Of a stretch of 26,132 nt of DNA, positions 12,654 through 21,766 are shown in pieces (positions within the stretch are counted from its first letter, which is position 1; each line of letters starts with the position of its first letter). Below the pieces are notes generated by a model. That model was not told the origin of the DNA. It saw only the letters and a program-made list of their open reading frames with translations, and ran no database searches. This DNA comes from an uncultured Akkermansia sp. (lineage in GTDB: Bacteria; Verrucomicrobiota; Verrucomicrobiia; Verrucomicrobiales; Akkermansiaceae), in the NCBI GenBank assembly GCA_904501955.1, contig CAJGCY010000020.1:1-26132 (forward strand), read 5' to 3'. The position numbers were made by a program, and so were the translations under genes.

Positions 12654-15600
12654 ATGAGTGCCTATTTCATTAAACATCCGGTGATAGCAACGGTCATTGC
12701 CGTGCTGACTACAGTGCTGGGCGTGGTTTGCCTGATGAACCTGCCCATCGCACAGTACCCGGAAATTACGCCGCGTACCATTAACCTGACCGCCATGTAC
12801 CCGGGTGCGGATGCCCAGGCTGTGGCGGACTCCGTGGGTACCCCCATTGAGCGCCAGATGAATGGTATCCAGCACATGGATTACATGACCTCCGTGTCAT
12901 CCAACAACGGCGTGTACAATTTGCAGGTGGTCTTTGAGCCGGATTCTGATACGGACATTGACCAGGTGCTCACCAACATGCGCTACGGCCAGGCTCAGTC
13001 GCAGGTGCCTACCGAGGTGCTCAACGCCGGTATCACCATTCGCCAGCAGCCCGGCCTGCCGCTCATGATTTACTCCCTCACCTCACCGGATGGCACGTAT
13101 GACGCCGTGGACTTGGCGAACTACGCCCAGGTGAAGTTGATGGATGAAATTAAGCGTGTGCCCGGCGTGGGTGAGGTAACCGTTTACGGTGCAGGGCGTT
13201 ATGCTATTCGTATTTGGCTGGATACGGTGAAAATGGCTCACTTCGGCCTCTCGCTGAATGAGGTGCAGGGCGCCGTGCGTCAACAGAATGTCACCAACCC
13301 CGGCGGTAAGGTCGGTGCGGATCCCGTGCCCGATGGTCAGGAGAATACCATCACCATCCGCACCCAGGGCCGCTTGTCCACCACGGAGGAGTTCGAGAAC
13401 ATCATCGTGCGCCAGCGTGGGGATGAGGTCGTGTACCTGAAGGATATTGCCACCCTGGAGCTCGGCTCGGAGAACTACTCCACCGTGGGGCGTCTGAACC
13501 GCCATACGGCCGCCAGTATCATTGTGTTCCAGTCCCCCGGCTCGAACGCTATCGATACGGTGGACCGCGTGTCCGCCCTCTTGGCCTCCAAGCCCATGCC
13601 CCCCGGCATCAGGGGTGATGTATCGCTGGATACTACTACCTCCGTTCGCTACTCCATTGAGGAGATTTACCACACCTTCATCGAGGCTGTGGTGCTGGTG
13701 GCACTGGTGGTGTTCCTCTTCCTTCAGAACTGGCGCGCTACGCTCATTCCGCTTATCGCTGTGCCGGTGTCGCTGATTTCCACCTTCTGCGTGTTCCCGC
13801 TGCTGGGCTTCACGCTCAACACCATTTCCTTGCTGGGTATGGTGCTTGCCATCGGTCTGGTGGTGGATGACGCCATCGTGGTGGTGGAGGCCGTGCAGCA
13901 CCATATTGACAAGGGGCTCAACCCGCGCATGGCTGCCTTCGCCGCTATGCAAGAGGTGAGTGGCCCGGTGATTGCCATTGCCTTCGTGTTGGCTGCGGTG
14001 TTCCTCCCCTCGCTCATGCTGGAGGGTATTACCGGTACGCTCTTCAAGCAGTTTGCCATCACCATCGCTATTTCCATGCTGATTTCCGCATTCAACGCAT
14101 TGACGCTTTCCCCGGCGCTCTGCGCATTGATGCTCAAATCCGCGGATGAAGAGAAGCGCGAACCCTCCGGCGGGTTCTCCAAGCTCCTCTATCACATCCG
14201 CCGCTTCACGGTAAAACCCTTCTTCCGCATCTTCAACAAGTGCTATGACAGTACGGCAAGTGTTTACACCCGTATTTGCGGTGGTTTGGCTCGCAAGCTT
14301 ATCATCTCCATGCCCTTGTTGCTGCTCTTCTGGCTGGCTATCAAGCCGGTGAGCGATAAGGTGCCCGGTGCCTTCCTGCCGGATGAAGACCAGGGCTTCT
14401 TGCTCGCTGCTCTCGTCATGAAGCCGGATACCTCGCTCCAGCGCGCTATGGAGCAGAACAAGAAGTTTGAGAATGCCCTCTCCGGCCCCGCGGATAATCC
14501 GGACCCCGCTATCAAAAACCTCACCTCCGTGGTCGGTATCAACATCCTCAACATGGTGCAGACTCCCGGCGCTGCCATCGCCTTCGTGCAGCTCAAGGAC
14601 TGGAGTGAGCGTGAGGAATCCGCTGCCGAGGTGCAGAAACGCCTCAACATGCGCTGCCAAATGGCCGGCTTGGACGGCATCTCCATGGTGCTCATCCCCC
14701 CGGCAATTCCCGGTGTGGGTACGGCGAACGGTGTTACCTTCATCCTGACGGACCTGGAAGGGCAGGGCGTAGGCTTCCTTCATGGGCAGGTGCAGACTTT
14801 CAAGCAGGCTGCTTCCGCTCGCCCGGAGGTGTCCATGTGCACGGATATGATGATGGCGGATGTGCCGCAGAAGTACCTGGAGCTCGACCGCGCCAAGTGC
14901 CAGAAGTTCGGCGTCAACATCAGTGATGCTTACGGCGTGCTGGCCTCCTACTACGGCTCCTCTTTCGTGAACTTCTTCAACGCCTACGGCCAGCAGTGGC
15001 AGGTGTACATGCAGGCTCGCGGTCAGGACCGCGTCTCTCTGGAGCAGATGTCCGGCTTCTTCGTTATCAACAACAAAGGCGAAAAAGTACCGCTGGATGC
15101 CATCATCAGCGTGCGCGATGTCGCGGATACCGAGTTCGTGATGCACCACAATGGCTACAATGCTGCCAAGCTGAACATCATGCCCGCTCCCGGGTACTCC
15201 ACCCAGCAGCTCATGGATGCCATGGAGGAGGTCTATGCGCAAACCATGGACAACAACAAGGTAGGCATGGATTATCAGGATATGTCCTTCCAGGAGAACA
15301 AGGTGCGCAACAGTACCGGCCTGGGCACCATCTTCCTGATGTCCGGCTTCTTCGCCTTCCTCATCCTTGCCGCCTTGTATGAGAAGTGGACGCTGCCCAT
15401 CTCCGTGTTCATGACGGTGCCCATCGCCGTGCTCGGCGCCTACATCGGCCTGTACTGCATGCGGCTCGACCTTAACCTGTACGCTCAGGTGGGCTTGGTG
15501 ATGCTCGTGGGTCTCGCCGCGAAAAATGCCATTCTCATCGTGGAGTTTGCCAACTTGGAAATGGAGCGCGGCATGGATCTCATGTCCGCCACGCTGGCGG

Positions 15601-15893
15601 CGGCGCGTCTGCGTTTGCGCCCCATCATCATGACCTCGTTGGCCTTCATCCTCGGTTGTATTCCGCTGGTTATCTCCTCCGGCTCCGGTGCGTTGGCGCG
15701 CAATGCCATCGGCATCGTGGTGGTGGTAGGTATGGCCGTGGCTACTTTCGTGGGTGTGTTCCTCATCCCCTGTTCCTACGTTGCCATCATGCGCCTCTTC
15801 CGTATTCGCTTCGAGAAGAAGACTCTGGAGGCTGACCCGGACGAGGAGGGCGCTCGCCGCTACTTGGTGGAGCACTCCAACGATGTCGAGTAA
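12654..15893 (+). CDS. RND efflux pump, inner-membrane transporter (HAE1/AcrB family)
   Basis: 1079 residues, slightly longer than AcrB (1049). The proton-driven pump takes up drugs, bile salts or other amphiphiles from the periplasm. The N-terminus (FIKHPVIATVIAVLTTVLGVVCLMNLPIAQYPEITPRTI) and porter segments are typical of HAE1. Proton-relay residues are present: Asp405-Asp406 in TM4 (GLVVDDAIVVVEAV) and Lys957 in TM10 (GLAAKNAILIVEFANLE). The two halves with six helices each and two large periplasmic loops are intact. The acidic C-terminal tail (EADPDEEGARRYLVEHSNDVE) is cytosolic. It has high identity to the AcrB type; the substrate range is not readable from sequence. Confidence 0.96.
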   Translation: MSAYFIKHPVIATVIAVLTTVLGVVCLMNLPIAQYPEITPRTINLTAMYPGADAQAVADSVGTPIERQMNGIQHMDYMTSVSSNNGVYNLQVVFEPDSDTDIDQVLTNMRYGQAQSQVPTEVLNAGITIRQQPGLPLMIYSLTSPDGTYDAVDLANYAQVKLMDEIKRVPGVGEVTVYGAGRYAIRIWLDTVKMAHFGLSLNEVQGAVRQQNVTNPGGKVGADPVPDGQENTITIRTQGRLSTTEEFENIIVRQRGDEVVYLKDIATLELGSENYSTVGRLNRHTAASIIVFQSPGSNAIDTVDRVSALLASKPMPPGIRGDVSLDTTTSVRYSIEEIYHTFIEAVVLVALVVFLFLQNWRATLIPLIAVPVSLISTFCVFPLLGFTLNTISLLGMVLAIGLVVDDAIVVVEAVQHHIDKGLNPRMAAFAAMQEVSGPVIAIAFVLAAVFLPSLMLEGITGTLFKQFAITIAISMLISAFNALTLSPALCALMLKSADEEKREPSGGFSKLLYHIRRFTVKPFFRIFNKCYDSTASVYTRICGGLARKLIISMPLLLLFWLAIKPVSDKVPGAFLPDEDQGFLLAALVMKPDTSLQRAMEQNKKFENALSGPADNPDPAIKNLTSVVGINILNMVQTPGAAIAFVQLKDWSEREESAAEVQKRLNMRCQMAGLDGISMVLIPPAIPGVGTANGVTFILTDLEGQGVGFLHGQVQTFKQAASARPEVSMCTDMMMADVPQKYLELDRAKCQKFGVNISDAYGVLASYYGSSFVNFFNAYGQQWQVYMQARGQDRVSLEQMSGFFVINNKGEKVPLDAIISVRDVADTEFVMHHNGYNAAKLNIMPAPGYSTQQLMDAMEEVYAQTMDNNKVGMDYQDMSFQENKVRNSTGLGTIFLMSGFFAFLILAALYEKWTLPISVFMTVPIAVLGAYIGLYCMRLDLNLYAQVGLVMLVGLAAKNAILIVEFANLEMERGMDLMSATLAAARLRLRPIIMTSLAFILGCIPLVISSGSGALARNAIGIVVVVGMAVATFVGVFLIPCSYVAIMRLFRIRFEKKTLEADPDEEGARRYLVEHSNDVE

Positions 15894-15949
15894 TCAACTG
15901 TTCACTTTCCCTTAAACACTTCAATTAAACCAAACACAATACACACAAT

Positions 15950-17341
15950 ATGAACAAAAGCGCAATCCTGTTCCTCGCTGCCGCTCTGGTGATGTCCACC
16001 GGTTGTAAGGTCGGCCCCGATTGGAGCAAGCCCAACATGGCGATGCCTGCTGCTTTCCGTGGCGGCTGCATCGGCAGTGGCTCCATGGCGGACACTCCTT
16101 GGCAGAGTGTCATCAGTGACTCTAATCTGAAGAGTCTCCTCAATGATGTGTTCTCCAACAACCGTTCCTTGGAGGCCATGCAGCGCAATGTGAATGCTGC
16201 CCGCCAGTATGTCACTATTGCCCGTGCTCCCATCTTCCCCTGGTTCGGCTACGGTGCGCATTCCTCCAAGGGTATGAACTCCTCCGGCGGCTCCAACATC
16301 GCCCAGATGGGTGGCATGACCACCAACCCCGGCTCCGCTGCGCTCAACGCCTCTTGGGAGCTCGATATCTGGGGTAAGACCCGCCGCGGTGTGGAGAGCG
16401 CTGAGGCTTCCGCCCAAGAAGCTCAGGAGAACCTGTACGCCATGCGCGCCTCCCTGCTGCGCCAGGTGGCCACGGGCTACCTGCAACTCATCATGCTTGA
16501 TGAGCAGCTGCGCATCACCCGCGAATCCGTGGATTCTTATCGCGACTCGCTGAACCTCTTCAACAGCCAGTTCGACTCCGGTATGGTGGATGGCCTCCAG
16601 GTAGCCAGCGCCAAGGCCGCCCTCGCTGCTGCTGAGGCTGAGGTGCCCGCTCTGGAGATGCAGATTGCCTCCTTGGAGAACACGCTCAGCGTGCTCGCTG
16701 GCCGTACCCCCGGCCCCATCGCCCGCAGTGGTTCCCTCCAGCGCTTCGTCAACAGCAGCCGTGTGTCCTCCGGTATCCCCGCGGACGTCATTGCCCGCCG
16801 CCCGGACATCCGCGCCAAGGAGCAAGCCCTCCGCGCTGCCAATGCTGAGGTGGGTGTAGCCATTGCCAGCTACTTCCCCTCCATCAGCCTGACCGGGGCT
16901 GCCGGTTACGCCTCCGCCGACCTCCGCACCGCCATCCACGGCAAGCGCACCGGCTGGGGCATCGGCGCCAACCTCACCGGCCCGCTCTTCCAGGCCGGCC
17001 AGCTCTCCGCCAACAAGAAAGCCAAGAAAGAGGCCTTCATGGCTGCCAAGGCTGACTACGAGCAGGCTGTGCTCTCCGCCCTAGCGGAGATTTCCTCCAC
17101 CCTCATCGAGCGTCAGAAACTCCGCGAGGTTATCGCCAAGCAGGAGCAGGCCGTTGCCGCTTACGAGGAGAGTGTGCGCCTTGCCAAAGAGCGTTACAAG
17201 GACGGCCTTTCCGCCTACTTCGAGGTGCTCGACAACCAGCTGCGCCTCTTCCCCGCTCAGAAGCAGCTCGTCTCCTACCGCTGCCAGTACGCCTCTTGCG
17301 TACCCACCCTCTACACCCAGTTGGGTGGCGGTTGGAAGTAA
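15950..17341 (+). CDS. RND efflux outer-membrane channel lipoprotein (NodT/OprM family)
   Basis: 463 residues of the TolC-like outer membrane factor family. The lipobox VMSTGC places the acylated Cys at 19, followed by KVGPDWSKP, the standard start of NodT-type channels. Two repeats of the OEP domain follow: the first around ALNASWELDIWGKTRRGVESAEASAQ and the second around ADVIARRPDIRAKEQALRAANAEVGVAIASYFPSISLTGAAGY. The C-terminal block ERYKDGLSAYFEVLDNQLRLFPAQ is also standard. It is the last gene of the operon, 56 bases after the pump, with a CA-rich, SD-less leader. Confidence 0.95.
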   Translation: MNKSAILFLAAALVMSTGCKVGPDWSKPNMAMPAAFRGGCIGSGSMADTPWQSVISDSNLKSLLNDVFSNNRSLEAMQRNVNAARQYVTIARAPIFPWFGYGAHSSKGMNSSGGSNIAQMGGMTTNPGSAALNASWELDIWGKTRRGVESAEASAQEAQENLYAMRASLLRQVATGYLQLIMLDEQLRITRESVDSYRDSLNLFNSQFDSGMVDGLQVASAKAALAAAEAEVPALEMQIASLENTLSVLAGRTPGPIARSGSLQRFVNSSRVSSGIPADVIARRPDIRAKEQALRAANAEVGVAIASYFPSISLTGAAGYASADLRTAIHGKRTGWGIGANLTGPLFQAGQLSANKKAKKEAFMAAKADYEQAVLSALAEISSTLIERQKLREVIAKQEQAVAAYEESVRLAKERYKDGLSAYFEVLDNQLRLFPAQKQLVSYRCQYASCVPTLYTQLGGGWK

Positions 17342-17379
17342 AGCTTCCCCCATCCCTGCGTCTCATCGCAGCTTTCCCA

Positions 17380-17413
17380 CAGGGCAATGCAGCTCACACG
17401 CTGCATTGCCCTG
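17380..17413 (+). terminator. Hairpin at the end of the efflux operon
   Basis: CAGGGCAATGCAGC (17380-17393), 6-base loop, GCTGCATTGCCCTG (17400-17413): a perfect 14-bp stem 38 bases after the channel gene. There is no U-tract, so it may end or protect the transcript by another route. In the gene-free stretch 17342-17662 I see only this hairpin and the promoter at 17604-17632. Confidence 0.55.
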
Positions 17414-17603
17414 CGGCTTTCCCTCCGCCCGCATCCGTCGCCATGGTGTTTGCAAAGTGCTGCAATGCTACCCGAATTTTTGCCCTATTTTGTTCGTTTC
17501 TCATAAAAAATAGCAGTATGACTCGATAAATGAAGCGGTGGAAGGGCGCGAGAAAGAGCGCAATGAATGCATAAGTGATTCATTTTTCAATAAAATGTAA
17601 ATA

Positions 17604-17632
17604 TTGAAAATAAATCAGAACTAATTTAAGAT
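17604..17632 (+). promoter_or_regulatory. Promoter of the small ankyrin gene
   Basis: TTGAAA (17604-17609), 17-base spacer, TAAGAT (17627-17632), then 30 bases to ATG 17663, in AT-rich DNA. Confidence 0.6.
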
Positions 17633-17662
17633 GGAGACCGTTCATTTTCCTCCTGCTTTTTT

Positions 17663-18037
17663 ATGAAACGAAAACTCATCACAGCCGTTCGTAATAATGA
17701 TGTAACTCTCGTGGCGGAACTACTGCAGCAAGGTGCTACCCCGAACTGTAGGAACCATTCCACCCCTATCCAGATTGCCATTCGTCATGGCAATGCCGAG
17801 ATGGCGGAAATGCTCCTCACCCATGGAGCCAATCCGAACACTCGCTCCCTCATGGGCCATACCGCGTTGGAGGTAGCTATGACCGCCAATCATCCCGAGC
17901 CTCTCATGTTGAAGCTCGTTCGCTTGCTGCTAGAGCACGGGGCAGATGCTTCTCGTAATGCGTCATTCGTGCCGCATGCTACACTTGCAAAGCGAACCGG
18001 CTCTGCCGAACTGTGCAAGATGCTGGGCGTTATGTAA
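17663..18037 (+). CDS. Small cytosolic ankyrin-repeat protein
   Basis: 124 residues, no signal peptide or membrane segment. About three and a half ankyrin repeats make up almost the whole protein: LITAVRNNDVTLVAELLQQGATPNCRN, STPIQIAIRHGNAEMAEMLLTHGANPNTRS, HTALEVAMTANHPEPLMLKLVRLLLEHGADASRN, and a capping helix (ATLAKRTGSAELCKMLGVM). It is presumably a protein-binding module; the partner is unknown. It is convergent with the caspase-like operon. It is more AT-rich at its 5' end than its neighbours. Confidence 0.85.
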   Translation: MKRKLITAVRNNDVTLVAELLQQGATPNCRNHSTPIQIAIRHGNAEMAEMLLTHGANPNTRSLMGHTALEVAMTANHPEPLMLKLVRLLLEHGADASRNASFVPHATLAKRTGSAELCKMLGVM

Positions 18038-18144
18038 GAATTGTCTTGACTCCGTTCCTCCTTTTACCTATAGGGAGCCTTTTGATACGTCTACCGGAGG
18101 CTCTGAATCCGAGTTTAGAGAACCGAAGGTGTGGGCATAGCAAG

Positions 18145-18176
18145 ACGGGGCAAGCGCAGTGATGCGCTTGCCCCGT
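18145..18176. terminator. Hairpin between the ankyrin gene and the caspase operon
   Basis: ACGGGGCAAGCGC (18145-18157), 6-base loop, GCGCTTGCCCCGT (18164-18176): a perfect 13-bp stem 29 bases past the stop of the minus-strand protease gene. No U-tract on either strand. Confidence 0.6.
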
Positions 18177-18204
18177 GGTGTGAGTTCCTCGTGTTCGGTT
18201 TGCG

Positions 18205-21200
18205 TTATTTGTATTGTCGGAGCAGGGCGCGGATGCGGCCATTGGGGTCATTATCATCCCCCACGCACTGTTCCGGCGTGACTCCGTTGGTAGCGCGGGC
18301 GTTCGCATCGGCTCCGTTGCGCAGCAGAAGTTCAACGAGCTCGTAGACACCCAGGCCACACGCGTTGTGTAAGGCCGTTGTACCATTGGATTTTTTGATG
18401 AGCGTATCCACATTGGTGTTAATATCTCCACCATTGACAATGTGAGTCAATACGGCGACCAATCGCTTGCGGTAGAGCTCATCCGTTCCGTTGCTGAAGC
18501 GTGTTTTGGAATAGGCGCTGATGTACGAGTACAACTCCATCTTGTCATCCTCGCTCATTTCAGCCGTTATTACGGGCTTGCTTTCCGTGGCTACTTCCGG
18601 CAATTCGGGTTTGAAGTTGTTCAGCTCCATGTCCCCGTTGTCCAGTGCCACGGCGGCGGGGCGCTGGGCGCCTCGGGTCAGCTCCAATACTTGGCTTTGC
18701 ACACCCAGCTGCAGCTCTGCCACGCTGAGCACCTTGTTGCCGTTAATGTCTGCACCCTCGGCATCATTCAGCGTCTTCATGATGGCGTAGCTGAACACAC
18801 CGTTGTTCCACTCACCGGACTCCATGGCAAACTCCGCACCGGCGGATGCCGCCACGATGTTGATGCCGCGGTATTCCGGGCTGCCGGCAAACATGTCTTC
18901 CATGTAGCGCTTGGTCTGCGTGTCCGTCAGCTTGCTCTCTGTCTTTTTGACCTTCATGCCACGGGTACTCACCGCGCGCACCCCCGGCGGCAGTGCCACA
19001 CCGGCAGCGGCCAGCTTATCCGCATCACTTTCACCCACGGAGCCACTGTGGCAGGTGTCCAGCAACAGCAAGCGGTGGCGTGCTCGGGTGCTTTGCAGGG
19101 TGTCTGTCAGGGCTTTCATGGAGATGCCGGTGCTGCGCACGCGGGCAGGGTTGAACCCGGCCGGGGCAAAGTGGTACTCCAGCTTGCTGTCCAGCATGCC
19201 GTGGCCGGCGATGTAAAGGATGACGCGGTCATCTTCCTTGGCATCGGCCAAGAAGGCTCTTACCTTCTCCAAATCCGCCTTGCCGCTCATTTCCTTATCC
19301 TTCAGCAGCAGCGTGTGCTTGTTGCCGGTGGTCTTTGTCTCAACGGTGTTGATGATATCCTGAGCGTCTTTCGCAGCAAACTGCAGGTCTAAGTCATCAT
19401 CATCGTAATCCGACACGCCGATGGCTACCACGTACAAATCTGATTCTTCTTCCCCCTTGTAAATGGTGCGGAATCTCGTGGTGGCACCGGCAATACCCTC
19501 CGAGTCCACAGGGGTGACCTCAATCCAGTTTTGCCCCACCGCCAGCGGGAGCTGCACGGTTACATGACGCTCACCCACGGTAACGGGGGCTTCGCCTATG
19601 CCATCTTGGGGAATGAGCACACCGTTGGCGCGTACCTCCAGCTTCACGATGTCATTACGCGTAGCGTGCAGGCGGACATTGAAGCTCAAGTCTTTGCTCT
19701 CCGCGTACAACTTGGGCAGCTCCACCTCTGCATGGGGGAAGTAACCCAGCGCCGGCTCCTTCGGCATGTTGTTCGGGTCGAAGCCTTGCTTTTTCAGCCA
19801 GCGCTCCGTGGTGGCTTGCAGGGCTGCAATGTCATCCGCATTGCCGCCGAGCGCCTCCAGCACCTCCGCCGGGCGGTTGCGCCACGGGGCGAGTGTTTGC
19901 AGACCAACCACACGCGTGCCGTCACCGAAATTGAGCATGCTTTCGCAACCGGGGCTTCCGGCGTAGTGCCCATTCGGCAGCACAATGGCGTAGCCTGCAT
20001 CATGGGCGAGGTACAGGTTGCCCACTTCGTCCGAGCTGTTGTCCTCATTAACTCGCACAATGCGGTAGTGTTGTTCACTGGCGGGCAGCAGCAGCAAGTT
20101 CATCTTACCGAGCCACAGAGGCTTGAGCCCGCTCTTCACGCAATCCCAACTCTGTACCACGGTGTACTTGTTGCTCGCAAAATCAAGGTTAATCTTGCGA
20201 ACCCCGCAGAACTCGGCGCATTCCTCATTACCACCTACAAGAATAGTCGCAGTATCTTCTTCCTGCAGTACCTCAAGAAGGGAGCATCCTGCCCAGTCCA
20301 ACGAGCTGTCGCCTTTTTTGCTCAGTGTTCCGCTCGTGCTGAGGAAAAGAAGACTATCGTTTTTAATAATACCCACACCTCCGCCGATGACTTCGCCTTC
20401 ACCGAATCCGTATGCGTTGAAAATCATCAACTCAGAATCTGTCTTGCTGAGCGAGAAATTAGAACATTCGCCCAGTGTATTGATGTAACGGACGAGAGCC
20501 TTTACACCGGTGTCAGCCGGCAACTCTTCGCTTGCGTATGCGTCATGGCTGAATTGAGCTTCTTTTAATTCCAACGGCTCATTTGCGTTGTATCCCCGGT
20601 ATGCCTTTTGCGAGAAGGTAAGGCCGGCCAAATCAATGGTGCTCTGTTTCTTTTGAGCCGTGTAGCAGGTAATGGTACTTCCGGTGCCTACTGTTTGCAG
20701 GTGCCGGGGCTCCCAAACCAGTAGGGCCATTGCTTCCCCGGGATATGGCCAAGTAAATTGAACCCCCAAGCCATCCGCTGCGCTTGCTGATTCCGCCAAA
20801 CGCGTGCCGGTAGCTATCTTTTCCGGATCATCAGCCCCCATGGGAAACCCCAAATCATCTCGGTTACCATAAGCAACGAAATATTTTTCAAAATCCGATT
20901 GCCCTGTAATATTCAGCCTCTTTTTGTTGGTTTTAAGTTCGTATGGTGATACGATGGTTGCTTGTACTCCGGTTACTTCCATCATGCCGGAGTACGCGTG
21001 CGGCACCATGGCATAGGAGCCGTCAGTTTGCTTTATTGGATATTTGTAACCATGGTGCGCATCCTCATTCAACCGGAATCGCCCAATGAGGTCGCCTGTT
21101 CGGCTATCCCAAAAGCTGTAATTGAACTTACCGCTGTAATCTTCTTCCGTATAGGCGCTGATGAGCACGTGTTCATCGCCATAACTGAAGCTCTCCGTGG

Positions 21201-21699
21201 CTCGGGCTGCAGTTTCACGGTAATGAATCCCGTATTTGGGCTGCGTAATGACGGCTGAACTCGTAGGCTTTGGTTCATTTTTACGCACCCAGTGGGCGTT
21301 ATCTGCTCTTACCAGCACCGTGGTAGGAAGCTCCGGCGCAGCTTCTTCCTCCTCTTCTTCCGGCTCAGGTTCCTCTTCTTCTGCTGCAGCGGGGACTGTT
21401 TCCTCAACTTCGCCGGGGGTATCGCTCTTCTTCACCTTCATGCCGCGAGTTTTTACCCCATCGTCATCGGTCGTTGTTTCCTCTGCTGCGTTTTCATCCG
21501 CGGCTGCAGGCGTCTCCTCTTCCGTTGCCGGCGTTTCGGTATTGGTAGGAGTTTCTGTTACTACCGTAGCTTCCGGCTGTTCCGCCGGTGTCGCGGCCGT
21601 TTCTTCCGTCGTTGTCGGTGTGCTGCTTTGCTCTTCCTGCCCGCATGAGGCAAGTAGAAGCGCAGCTGCGCACCAAGTGTAAGTCTTTTTCAGTTTCAT
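18205..21699 (-). CDS. Caspase-like (peptidase C14) lipoprotein with C-terminal ankyrin region
   Basis: 1164 residues. Lipobox LLLASC (Cys19), then a Thr/Glu/Ala-rich tether to about 150 holding TRGMKVKK at 84-91. The section from about 160 to 650 has beta-propeller/WD-like character (SFWDSRTGDLIGRFRL, EAMALLVWEPRHLQTVGTG). An Ig-like stretch follows, then the caspase fold from about 765: LYVVAIGVSDYD, AAKDAQDI, the catalytic His833 in YIAGHGM and Cys883 in LLLDTCHSGSVGE. A second TRGMKVKK (912-919) lies 29 residues after the Cys, where related proteases carry the p20/p10 linker. About 1075-1160 is ankyrin-like (TTALHNACGLGVYELVELLLRNGADANAR). This is probably an envelope-bound protease cutting after Arg or Lys; specificity and self-processing are inference. 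It is the last gene of a five-gene operon, 67 bases after the DUF4384 gene. Confidence 0.9.
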   Translation of the reverse strand: MKLKKTYTWCAAALLLASCGQEEQSSTPTTTEETAATPAEQPEATVVTETPTNTETPATEEETPAAADENAAEETTTDDDGVKTRGMKVKKSDTPGEVEETVPAAAEEEEPEPEEEEEEAAPELPTTVLVRADNAHWVRKNEPKPTSSAVITQPKYGIHYRETAARATESFSYGDEHVLISAYTEEDYSGKFNYSFWDSRTGDLIGRFRLNEDAHHGYKYPIKQTDGSYAMVPHAYSGMMEVTGVQATIVSPYELKTNKKRLNITGQSDFEKYFVAYGNRDDLGFPMGADDPEKIATGTRLAESASAADGLGVQFTWPYPGEAMALLVWEPRHLQTVGTGSTITCYTAQKKQSTIDLAGLTFSQKAYRGYNANEPLELKEAQFSHDAYASEELPADTGVKALVRYINTLGECSNFSLSKTDSELMIFNAYGFGEGEVIGGGVGIIKNDSLLFLSTSGTLSKKGDSSLDWAGCSLLEVLQEEDTATILVGGNEECAEFCGVRKINLDFASNKYTVVQSWDCVKSGLKPLWLGKMNLLLLPASEQHYRIVRVNEDNSSDEVGNLYLAHDAGYAIVLPNGHYAGSPGCESMLNFGDGTRVVGLQTLAPWRNRPAEVLEALGGNADDIAALQATTERWLKKQGFDPNNMPKEPALGYFPHAEVELPKLYAESKDLSFNVRLHATRNDIVKLEVRANGVLIPQDGIGEAPVTVGERHVTVQLPLAVGQNWIEVTPVDSEGIAGATTRFRTIYKGEEESDLYVVAIGVSDYDDDDLDLQFAAKDAQDIINTVETKTTGNKHTLLLKDKEMSGKADLEKVRAFLADAKEDDRVILYIAGHGMLDSKLEYHFAPAGFNPARVRSTGISMKALTDTLQSTRARHRLLLLDTCHSGSVGESDADKLAAAGVALPPGVRAVSTRGMKVKKTESKLTDTQTKRYMEDMFAGSPEYRGINIVAASAGAEFAMESGEWNNGVFSYAIMKTLNDAEGADINGNKVLSVAELQLGVQSQVLELTRGAQRPAAVALDNGDMELNNFKPELPEVATESKPVITAEMSEDDKMELYSYISAYSKTRFSNGTDELYRKRLVAVLTHIVNGGDINTNVDTLIKKSNGTTALHNACGLGVYELVELLLRNGADANARATNGVTPEQCVGDDNDPNGRIRALLRQYK

Positions 21700-21766
21700 G
21701 AGTTTTGATAACTTAGTGTTAATTTGCTTGTGTTATCGGAGCATGTCAGTTGTACCATTCTGCGAC

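Noticed and set aside
11175..12875. 566-codon antisense frame over the adaptor gene
   Set aside because: Same shadow effect; composition is His/Gly-rich and it crosses two real genes.
13083..15875. 930-codon open frame antisense to the RND pump gene
   Set aside because: It mirrors GC-rich codons of a certain gene; its product is His/Gly/Val-rich with no known domain and no promoter.
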